From Miscanthus floridulus (lineage: Eukaryota > Streptophyta > Magnoliopsida > Poales > Poaceae): a stretch of 64,000 nt of DNA. A program made the translations under genes and the position numbers. Below the pieces are notes generated by a model. That model saw only the letters and a list, made by a program, of their open reading frames with translations. It was not told the origin of the DNA and searched no databases. This document shows positions 12,201 to 22,130 of the stretch, one piece after another (position 1 is the first letter of the stretch; every line of letters begins with the position of its first letter). The stretch is from assembly GCF_019320115.1 (NCBI RefSeq), contig NC_089582.1:124025259-124089258 (forward strand). Reading direction: 5' to 3'.

Positions 12201-13988
12201 TTAGGTTGTATAAACTTGGTAAGTAAAGTGCTTTGAATAGGGCTTAAGTTGGAATATGCAAACTACAGCGAACATGTGCATTTCCCGAGCATCCCTGACA
12301 TTCGTTCATGTGCATCCATGATATTTATCTTGCGTATTCATGCAATAGGTGTTCCGGAGGGAGTGACGTTGCTGGAGTTCGAGGGAGCCAACCAGGAGGA
12401 GGAACCCGAGGTGTAGGAAGCCGACGAAGCAGTCGCCGCGGAGGAATTGCCCGAGTGCCCTAACCACCAGCCTTCCTCGTTCCTGAAAGGCAAGCCCAGG
12501 AGCATATTAAGCCTCCCATGCTTTTAAAAATACATTGAGTATCTTTTATTCGTTGATAGTGCATTAAGTATAGGAATTGGTTGGAACCAATTACTGCATT
12601 ATATATCCTTCCTTGTCCAGATATCACACTAGAATCCAATTTAAGTTCAGGACGGGTTAAATGCTTAGCCATGCTTAGTGCGGTAGAAGTCAGGTGATTT
12701 CCTATCACCTGCGAGCTTTAGGATGAGGTGGATCACGGTTGGCTATATTTGCTATCGTGGAAAAGAACCATGTGAATAATGAATTAAGACCGGGTGGGGT
12801 CTTGTGTAGGTTTGAACATAGTGACTCCGTCTGAGTCGTTTAAGGACCGATACGCTGTACATCCTCATGTCATGTTGAATGTAGCCTAACACTTAGCTGG
12901 CCGGATAAGTTGTTCCGACCACGAAGCCTAGTAGCTCGACTTAGGCCGGGGACGCGAGCAGTGGCGGCATTTTGGAGGTAGTAAGGATGTGCGGAGAGCC
13001 ATTGGCATAAGTCCAAGGCGGGTTAGAGTCCCAAACAACCTTGGAAGAGTGGTTCTCTGAGGATGTCGATCTGATCGGACTCGTGACTCCTGAATCGTAC
13101 CAAAGGTGACTTGTTTGCGACTCCGACGGGAGAAGTAGGTTTGTGTTTAGGAATACCCCTCTAGCTGGATAGGAATCGATTCGAATCGCCGTCTCTCTTG
13201 GATAGTGAGAACTTGACTGAGCAGCGGCAACGTAGATTCAATTAATTTAACGATATAGTTAAATGGATGATGATGATAAGGTTGCCACAATGAATACTTG
13301 ATATGGTTATTAATGTTTGCACCCTAATAAAATGATTGCTTAGTACAGGTGCTAATATAGATGACAGGTTAATGGCTAAAAAGTCACTGCTAGTTCAGGT
13401 TAAGAGTCAATCATTATAACTTATGCTTTTCTGCATAAAGAAAGTGTCAGCCAGATCCACTACATTAAGCTATGCATAATCCTTGGTGTCATTTATTTTG
13501 GTTTCCAATGGGTAAGTCTAGCTGAGTACATTCCCGTACTCAGGGTTTATTCCCTCTTGTTGCAGATGACCTTCTATATCAGGGATTCTGTAAGTATTGT
13601 CTCCACCCAGCGGGTGATGAAGACTAGATCATGGGCATGATCTCTGTTCTCTTATCTGAATGCTTTTGCGGGCTGTGATCAGCAAACCAGTATGTGTATT
13701 TGAACTTGGTGTGTGAGTTAAACTATTTGCTTCCGCATGTTTACAAGACTTGTTTTGTAATAACGATGACTCTGTGATGATGTAATCTATTTGCGAACAT
13801 CTGCGAAATGTTGTAACATACGATATGTTATGTTGAATTACTGTGATCTTGGTTGTATGCAAGTTGGTTTGAAATCCTTTGAGATTTCGGTTGACTATTG
13901 GGTTTATATGGGCTCAAGTTCGAGAATTTAATCGTTTCGGCAATTGTTTTTGTACTTGTGCTCTTATAAATTGGTTGGTTCTGTGATA
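9237..13988. mobile_element. 4.75-kb LTR-like insertion (solo long LTR or non-coding LTR element)
   Basis: The unit starts TGTAACACCC, ends TTCTGTGATA and is flanked by perfect 5-bp duplications GCGGG (9,232-9,236 and 13,989-13,993). Removing it and one GCGGG restores an open frame in the element A antisense ORF (..KTAGAAPLKP..). Inside there is no credible protein; a GC-rich patch at 10,140-10,870 gives only accidental ORFs. No second copy of its own start is seen inside, so it looks like a single very long LTR rather than two LTRs around an internal region. A short GTACATTCCCGTACTCAGGG stretch at about 13,525-13,545 resembles sequence I associate with long grass gypsy LTRs; that is from memory and unchecked. 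Confidence 0.65.
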
Positions 13989-13993
13989 GCGGG

Positions 13994-16069
13994 TGCCGCT
14001 CCCCTCAAGCCGAGCGGCATCTCGATTGGTGGCGACCGGACCACTCGGACGTGAAGTGCCACAATGTTCGAGTGGTCAAATGATGATGAGGTTCTAGTGG
14101 CTCTTCCTCTGAGCACTGAAGCACCTCTACACAACACACGCGTGGAGGTATGATCGAAGAGAGGGGAAGAAGTCCTCAAGCAAGTGGTGAAGGGAGTCCC
14201 CAAGCAATAGGCGAGGGTAGTCCTAGAGCGACAGGCGGAGGAGAGGCCAACTTTGGAGACTATGGGACCTCCACCCTAGGGTGCGCAAGTTGACCCTAGG
14301 GCCGCTCCAAGGGGCTCTGGCCAGTAGCGTCGATTCTAGAAATTGTACCAACAAGCCAGCATGTAAGTATCCTTGCCTTGGTGTTATTTTGTTATCGTAT
14401 CCTTATCTTATTTGGTGACTGACAAGCTGATCTTTTGCAGTGCGAGGCACGTGGAGGATCTAACCCTACCCATCTAGATTGACAAGCAGCCAGTGGCTGG
14501 TCTCGGGGCGGAGGCAATGCCGACAACACCCATCTTGGAGTCCCCGGGTGCTCAGCAGTCAGTAGAGGAGTCAAACACCGCTGCTGGTAGACTTGGTGGT
14601 GGTGAGAGGTTGGCATCGATGGCAGATAGGTCGGCGATGGTGCCCAGGGCAATAGCGGAAGCTGCCGGGTCTTTGGGGGCCAAGGTTGGAGTTGCCGACA
14701 CCGCACCGGAGTCGAGAGCGGAGAAGCCAGCGATATCAAAGGAGCAGACGGCTCTCCCTGAGGCATCGGAGGGCATGGTCGAACACGCTATCTGGTCGTC
14801 GAGCCCCTAGTGGTGCCTCTAGCTACAGCGGAGGAGGACAAGGTGGAAGAGATCGAGCGTGAGGAACCTCGACCCCAAGCTGTCTGAATCCTCCACAAGC
14901 GCGGTGATGAGGTGGTGGTTGTTGAGGAGGAGGACACCACTAGGGAGCTCAGGAGATTGGAGTCCACCCTTGCTAGAGTGATGAAGCAGATCAAGGTTAG
15001 TACTGCATCTGTAATGCTTGTCTTTGATGTTGGAGATCGGAGTTCTTCATAGTCATTGTGCGTTTGTAGGGGATAACTTGGACTACCGAACAACGGTGCT
15101 AGCTGATAAAGAGGATGGAGCCCCTCGCCGAGGAGAATGAAAAACTTAAGGAGGCGGTGAAGCCAATGGAGAAGAACGTCCAGAGGGCCCAACATGAGCG
15201 TGATCTTGCCGAATCCAACGTGTAGGACCTAGAGTACCAAAAGGGTGTCCTATCCGAGCAACTGGTGACCGTGTCCGAGCAGCTGCATGGCAGGTCCGAG
15301 CAGCTAGAACGGAGCTCCAAGAAGGCAACAAGTCTTTGCGAGCAGCTGGAATGCAAGTCTGAGCAGCTTAAAAGTGTCTTTGAGCAGAGAAAAGGTATGG
15401 CGTATCGACGAACTTGCTTTGCTTTGCTGAAGTATTATTGTTGCTAACGATTGCTATGCTTGTAGAGCAAGAAGCGGAGCTCGGCCAGCTACGCCAAGCC
15501 ATCGAGCAACTCCAAGAAGAGAAGGTGAAGGAGTTAGGGCGAGCAGATAAGCTAGCCGAGGAGCTAGAAGGTGAGTACTTCATGGTCGGGGTTACTGTTG
15601 GAGTGATTTCCTTGCTTGATGGAACCTTGTGATGCCCGTAGACTATCATTGGAGGGTCAAGGCATAGTTCGAGGTGCTAGATTAGGAGGCTAGAACCTAG
15701 CAGAACAAGTTCAAAGCCATAGTTGCCAGAGTCAAACCGGTGCTCAACTGCATTGACCTAGAGGTGGCTCCTCAGCCCGATGGTAGGCCGCTGTGTCCAG
15801 ACACCATCATTGACAGATGCAAGGTGGTGTGGGAGAACTTCAAGAGCTTCAACCGCGATGCCATCATCACCGCCATTACTCATGCCCTTGTGGTGGTCCG
15901 GTCCCATTACCCTACCATTGACCTTCAAGCGATAGGGGACGGATTTGCTAGAGGAGTGGGCGCGATAGAGTAGAAGCAGCTGGAGGATGAGGTGGAAGAC
16001 GTGGTGAAGAAGCTGGCCGGCAACATCGACCTATTCGGCGAGATGGACGACGATGGCGAAGCTCGATGA
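13994..16069 (+). pseudogene. Antisense ORF of element A, 3' part, coiled-coil region
   Basis: This continues the gene interrupted at 9,236. It includes a Ser/Ala/Glu-rich segment (14,490-14,810), a heptad-rich coiled coil made of EQL.. repeats (SEQLHGRSEQLERSSK, then CEQLECKSEQL; 15,265-15,390), a second coiled-coil block (EQEAELGQLRQAIEQLQEEK; 15,465-15,570), and a C-terminal block (SFNRDAIITAITHALVVVRS; 15,740-15,975). The frame ends with GEMDDDGEAR and TGA at 16,067-16,069. Stretches such as 15,395-15,460 and 15,570-15,640 start with GT and end with AG-like sites, so they may be introns. It is broken by stops. Confidence 0.6.
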
Positions 16070-16238
16070 TCTGCTTAGAGAATATGATATGTAACATCTG
16101 GAGAGGGTAGTTAGAACGCACGAGAGTGCAAAAAACATTTATGTATGTGTATAAATGTTATAAAGTGACATGTGCATGTTTATGCAGTTTGCCAGTATTT
16201 CGGTGTAGTGTTAACCCTAACGCAATTATAAGTAGTAT

Positions 16239-16740
16239 AAGTAGCGTCTGAGCAGTTAGTTTGTTACTGAGCTCTTTGGCCTTGGCTAGCCCATAGTCCA
16301 TAACGTCGAGCTCGGAGCCCATGCACGTGTAGGAGGAACAGGCGTGACCTAGGAACTGCAGCTGACCACCCATAATGCAGAGCGCGGAGCCTATACCATG
16401 TGTAGGGAGAGATTGGAGAATGGGTCTTCTCCATAGAGAACAGAGCGGAACATGTGCTGCTCGACGGTTTGCGAAATAACTTGGAGATATACGTAGTATT
16501 AGTGGCGTTCGAGCAGTTAGGTCTCTACTGTGCTCTTGGCCTTGGCTAGCCCATAGTCCATAACATCGAGCATGGAGCCCGTGCATGTGTAGGAGGAATA
16601 GGCATGACCAAGGAACCATAGTCGACCACCCATAACGCAGAGCACGGAGCCCATAGCATGTGTAGGGAGAGATCGAAGACTAGGTCTTCTCCGTAGAGCA
16701 CAGAACAAGACGTGTGCTACTCGGCAGTTGGTGAAATATC
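16239..16740. repeat. Tandem duplication, about 260-bp unit
   Basis: Two diverged copies, about 16,239-16,497 and 16,498-16,740, share for example CTTGGCTAGCCCATAGTCCA at 16,282 and 16,542. They lie in the spacer of element A between the antisense ORF and integrase. They are non-coding as far as can be seen. Confidence 0.7.
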
Positions 16741-17000
16741 TTGGAGATTTAGAGAAATGTGTTCGGAGATTTGGAGAAACCTATTTGGCAAAATACATTG
16801 GAGATTTGGAGAAACATGGTTGGAGATTTGGAGAAACCTATTCGGTGAAATACGTTGCAGAATTGGAGAAATGTGGTCGGAGATTTGGAGAAACCTGTTC
16901 AGCGAAATACATTGGAGATTTGGAGAAACGTGGTCAGAGATTTGGAGAAACCTGTTCGGTGAAATACGTTGGAGATTTGGAGAAACGTGGTCGGAGAGTT
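16738..17000. repeat. Minisatellite, about 64-bp unit with about 32-bp half-units
   Basis: About four units are built on TTGGAGATTTGGAGAAAC, with alternating halves carrying CCTGTTCGGTGAAATACG and GTGGTCGGAGA. Two plus-strand frames stay open through it because the unit length avoids stops; the repeat-like peptides are artefacts. It lies between the tandem duplication and the integrase end of element A. Confidence 0.8.
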
Positions 17001-17119
17001 TATGGAGATCACATATTGGAGTTCATTAAGGAGTAGCTTAGAACTGGCGACCGCAAATGGAGATTAAACCATAATGGAGAAATAATGGAGACAAATTATG
17101 GCGACCAAAACTTTATTCA

Positions 17120-18704
17120 TCATAGAGTGGAGAATACATATCTGAAGCATTTCAAGGATAGAAACATATAAGGTGCTCGATGTGCCATGAATTGGGAATA
17201 TTGATTCCGTCAGAGTCACATAGCCGGTAAGACCCTGGTCGGATAACCTCTTTGATGACATAGGGCCCTTCCCAGGGGGAGGAGAGCTTGTGCATCCCTT
17301 TGGTTTTTGCTTTCTGCGGAGAACAAGGTTGCCTACAGCAAATAAACGACCTTTGATGTTGCGGTTGTAGTATCTCCGCAAGCCTTCTAGATATATGGCT
17401 GTGTGGACACAGGTGATCAGGAGTTCCTCCTTGACCCTGTCGACGTCCTCTGTCCGAACAGCTGTGGATTGCTCTTCATCATAATTTTCCACCCTAGGTG
17501 CTCAGAAGGCAATGTTCGCTGGTAGTATGGCTTCTGAGCCATAGACCAAGATATATGGAGACACACTGGTGCTGTGACTAGCTTGAGTGCATAGTCCCTA
17601 GACCACAACTGGTAGCTCTATGAGCCATCTGCCTAGATGCTTTTCTTCTTTCTGATATAGCCTCTTTTTTAGCACATCAAGGATCATGCCGTTCGCCCGT
17701 TTGACCTAGCCATTGGCTCTGGGATGGGCAACAGAGACGTATTTGATGGAGATGCATCGGTCTTCATAGAAGTCCCAAAAATGATGACCAGTAAATGTAG
17801 TTCTGAGGTCGGTGATAATGTTGTTCGGGAGACCAAATCTGTGGATGATATCTTCAAAAAGCTCAACTAACTTCTTTGCCATAGCCGAGACAAGCGGTTT
17901 GTACTCGATCCACTTGAAGAACTTGTTGATGGTGACGTACATGTACCGGAAACCACCTGGCGTTGGCTTGAAAGGCCCGATCATGTCCAGTTCCTAGCAT
18001 GCAAAAGGCTAGGAAGCTGGGATGGCCTACAGTTCTTATGCCGGGGCTTGTATTTGCTTGGTGAAAAATTGACATCCTTCACAACGTTGGATGAGGTCTT
18101 CTACATCGGTGATGGCCGTGGGCCAGCAAAAACTAGCTCGGAAAGCTTTGCCGACTAGATTTCTTGAGGCCGCGTGGTTGCCACAGGAACCAGAGTGAAT
18201 TTCGAGAAGTAGCTTCACTCCCTCTTCTTGGGTGATGCATTTCTGCAGTATCCCTTCCTTGGCACTTTTTGTCATCAAGTTTCCATCCACCAGCACGTAA
18301 TGCTTGCTTCAACAGATTAGGCGTTCGGTTTTAGTCTTATCGGCGGGTACTTCGGCACTGGTGAGGTACCTGATGAACTGTTCCCTCCAGTCAGCAGCCG
18401 GCGAAGGTACCATAAGTACCAGCTGCTCGGCGGAGGGAATCTCTTGAACTTCCTTCTCTTCCTTAATGGATGGCGCCAAAAGATCTTAAACGAAGACCCC
18501 CGGTGGAATCACAGTGCAAGAGGAGCCTAACTTGGATAGGTGGTCGATGAGCTAATTTTGATCTCGTACCATGTGGTGGTACTCGATACTGTAGAATTTC
18601 CCTTCAAGCTTCCTAATTTTGGCGCAATATGCATCCATCTTGTCACTGGAGCAGGACCAGTCTTTGTTGAGCTGGTTGATGACCAACGTGGAGTCCCTGT
18701 ATAC
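17120..18704 (-). pseudogene. Element A end of RNase H and integrase, degenerate
   Basis: From right to left: the last part of RNase H (STLVINQLNKDW at about 18,655-18,695), then an integrase zinc-binding type region (LEIHSGSCGNHAASRNL, HH-CC-like, followed by CEGCQFF; 18,080-18,240). The catalytic core follows (FKWIEYKPL, FGLPNNIITDLRTTF), then HPRANG. The conserved Q-V-E that should follow reads stop-V-K, so the catalytic Glu is lost. The C-terminal part (YYNRNIKGRLFAVGNLVLRR at about 17,310-17,370) is present. Stops and frame changes are frequent. Confidence 0.75.
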
Positions 18705-18709
18705 CATGA

Positions 18710-20642
18710 TGAAAGCTCTAGTTTAGTTTTGGTGAATTGATGGAACCCTAAGTGCTAACCTAGTTTATCAAGTGATCATGATATAGGTAGCACACTCCAA
18801 GTGGTGAAGCAAATGAAGACCATGACATGATGATGGTAATGCCATGGTGATGATCAAGTGCTTGGACTTGAAAAGAAGAAAGAGAAAAACAAAAGGCTCA
18901 AGGCAAAGGTATAAATGGTAGGAGCCATTTTGTTTTGTTGACCGAGACACTTAGTGAGTGTGATCACATTTAGGATCAATAGTTGTACTATCAAGAGGGT
19001 TGAAACTCGTATCTGAATGCGGTTATTAAAGTGCCACTAGATGCTCTAACTCATTGCATATGCATTTAGGATCTAGTGGAGTACTAACACCCTTGAAAAT
19101 GTTTGTGAAAATATGCTAACACACATGTGCACAAGGTGATACACTTGGTGGTTGGCACATTTGAGCAAGGGTAAGATACTTCACCGGTGGAGTGTCTGTC
19201 CGTAGAGTATAGACAGTCTGACGGTGCCACCGGCACCCTAGACAGAAAAGACGGAGGTCACTGTAAGTGACCGGACGCTTGTCTTGGTAGGACTGGCGTG
19301 TCCAGTCAGGTGAAGCATGAAGATGTTGGCGTCGGTCTCTGACCGGACGCTGGGTCACTTAGTGACTAAACACTAGAGGGGTGTGTCCGGTCCTACTGAT
19401 GTGGCAGTGCATAGCGGTGTCGCTGTGTGACCGGACGCTGGGTGTGTCCGGTCAAGCATGACCGGACGTGTTCGGTCGTGAAAAGTCATCTCTGGATGCT
19501 TACTAGAAATGACCGGACGCTGGGGTTCAGCGTCCGGTCACTTTGAGTTGCTACGTCTGGTCATCACTTGACCGTTGAGATCAGGCGATCGACATTGGAA
19601 GAGAGGGGACACGTGGCACGCATCGCTTGACCGAACGCTGAGGTCCAGCGTTCGGTCAATATGACCGAAGCGTCTGGTCACCCCGTGTTGCGCCCAGTGA
19701 AGGGGTACAATGGCTCTATTTTGTGGGGGCTTCTATTTAAGCGCCATGACCAGCTCAAGCTCACTCTCTTGGCTATTTGCATTGACATAGCAACCTTGTG
19801 AGCTTAGCCAAAGCCCTTCCACTCATCTCCATCATTGATTCATCATCTTTGTGAGATTGGGAGAGAATCCAAGTGCATTGCTTGAGTGTTTGCATCTAGA
19901 GGCACCTGGTGTTCGTGTTTTGCTGTGGAATTCGCTTGTTACTCTTGGTAGTTGCCGCCACCTAGATGGCTTGGAGCAGCAAGGATCATCGAGCGGAGGT
20001 TGGTGATTGTCTCTAGCTCCGATTGTGGTGATTGTGAGGGGTTCTTGACCTTTCCCTGGCGGAGAGCCAAAAGGTACTCTAGTGGATTGCTCATGGCTTA
20101 TGTGATCCTCATCTTGTGTTGATTGTGTGGCACCCTATTGAGGGTTTGGAGTGTGATGCCAATTAGCATGTGAACCTCCAAGTGAGTGAATCGCCATAAC
20201 GAGGAGTAGCTTGTCGGCAAGCAAGTGAACCTCGGTAAAAATCATTGTGTTCATCATTTGATTCTGAGGTGATTGGTCTTCATTGATATTGATTATTGAA
20301 ATTGATTGGTTCACTGCATGACATGGCAGTATAACTATCTTGTTCTCTCTCTTTACATTACCGTAAACTAGTTGTCAACCTCTTTAGTGTAGCTAGTTGT
20401 GAGAGCTTGTTAGTTTGGTTAGTGTGGCTCTTTAGTTAGCCTTTGAGAGCACACTTAGTGTAGTGTCATAGCCATTGTGTGGATAGAAACTATATAAACT
20501 ATAATTGTGGTAGGTGGCTTGCATTTTTAGTAGGCTAGCGCAATACTTGCTTCGCCTCATAATTGTCTAACTGGTTTTTTAAGTGTTGTTGTACAATTTT
20601 TTTAATAGGCTATTCACCCCCTCTAGCCAATAGGACCTTTCA
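18710..20642 (+). repeat. Solo copia (SIRE-type) LTR inserted in RNase H of element A
   Basis: The LTR begins TGAAAGCTC and ends GGACCTTTCA, with perfect 5-bp duplications CATGA at 18,705-18,709 and 20,643-20,647. On both sides the minus-strand RNase H protein of element A reads up to the junction, so the unit is an LTR without internal region, that is, a solo LTR. Its length is 1,933 bp. A TATA-like TATTTAAG lies near 19,733. The middle (19,250-19,690) holds many copies of GACCGGACGCTG and its inverse. The truncated LTR E (2,444-4,146) belongs to the same family. Confidence 0.9.
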
Positions 20643-20647
20643 CATGA

Positions 20648-22130
20648 GGCATTTGACACCGAGCTCAATGGCTATACGGAGTCCGTGGAGACACGCTTCA
20701 TATTTGACGGTGTTGTTGGAGGCCAGAAAATGTATTCAGAGAACATATCGGTGCTTATCCTTGGTCAGTGTATTGAATAGAATGCCTGCACCAGCACCGT
20801 TGATGTTGAGGGCACCATCGAAGTACATCACCTAGTGCTTGGGGCAAGTAGCAGCGATGGGCTCTTGAATCTCGGTCCACTTAGTGATGAAATCAGCAAG
20901 CGCCTGAGACTTGATGGTAGGCCAGCTTCTAAATTTGATGGAGTAAGTGCCGAGCTCAACAGCCCATTTGATGATGCGGCCGTTGGCCTCTTTGTTGTGG
21001 AGAATGTCCCCCAGAGAGAACTCGGTGACCACGGCGATCTTGTAATACTTGAAGTAATGATGGAGCTTGCGTGACGTGATCAGGATAGCGTATAACAGCT
21101 TTTGAACCAAAGGATAACAAGTCTTGGGCTCATTAAGTACCTCGCTGATGAAGTAGACCAGACGTTGCACCTTGTAGGCGTGGCCGACCTCCTTGCATTC
21201 GACGATGATAGCTATGCTAACGACGTGAGAAGTGGCGGCAATGTAGACCAGTAGAGTTTCATCTGGCCGAGGCGCCATCATGATGGGAGGCTATGTTAGG
21301 AACAACTTAAGCTGCTTGAAAGCTGTATCTGTCTCCTCCAACCAGGAAAAGCGCTCGGAGGCCTTGAGGAGTTTGAAGAAAGGTAGTCCCTTTTCACCGA
21401 GGCGTGATATAAAGCAGCTGAGGGTAGCCATGCAACCTGTGAGCTTCTGTATATCCTTAACGCATGTTGGTTGTTTCATGTTGGTGATGGTGGAGACCTT
21501 ATCGAGGTTGGGCTCGATACCACGGGCATTGACAATGTAGCCGAGGAGTATACCGGATGGAACTCTAAAGATGCACTTTGAAGGGTTCAACTTCCATCGA
21601 TACCTTTTTAGATTGGTGAACGTTTCTTCGAGGCCGGCGATGAGATTATCGGCGGTCTTGGACTTGACGACCACATCATCGATGTATGCTTCGATGTTAT
21701 GGCTGATTTGTTGATCGAGGCACATCTAGATGGCCCTTTGGTAGGTTGCCCTGGCGTTCTTGAGTCCGAAGGACATGGTGGTATAGCAGTATGCACCAAA
21801 AGGCGTGATGAATGACGTCTTGATCTAGTCTTCTTTCTTGAGGGAAATCTAGTGATAGCCAGAGTAATAGTTGAGGAAGGAGAGCCATTCGCAGCCACCG
21901 GGGGAGTCTACAACCTCATCTATTCGAGGTAGACCAAAGGGGTCTTTAGGGCAGTATTTGTTAAGATCAATATAATCAACACACATTCTCCATTCTTTAT
22001 TCTTTTTTTGAATGAGAACAGGGTTTGCTAACCACTCAGGATGATACACTTCTTTTATTATTCTGGTAGCTAGGAGCCATTTTATTTCTACCCTAATATC
22101 CTCCTTCTTGTCTGGCGTGAATCATCGGAG
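20648..22130 (-). pseudogene. Element A reverse transcriptase and start of RNase H, degenerate
   Basis: From right to left: RT fingers and palm (YHPEWLANPVLIQKKNKEWR, then RMCVDYIDLNKYCPKDPF; 21,930-22,050), the catalytic YIDDVVVKS at about 21,655-21,685, and a GYIVNARGIEPN..KV motif. Next come the connection (FISRLGEKGLPFFKLL) and RNase H with PVYF-like VYFISEVLNEPKTCYP and a start of the active region (FDGALNINGAGAG near 20,800). The last is cut at 20,648 by the solo LTR. The order and motifs are those of Ty3/gypsy elements. Stops interrupt it at several places. Confidence 0.8.

Noticed and set aside
16712..17036. Repeat proteins of about 100 aa in two frames (RFGETCSVKY repeats)
   Set aside because: The minisatellite unit contains no stop in two frames; the peptides reflect the DNA repeat.
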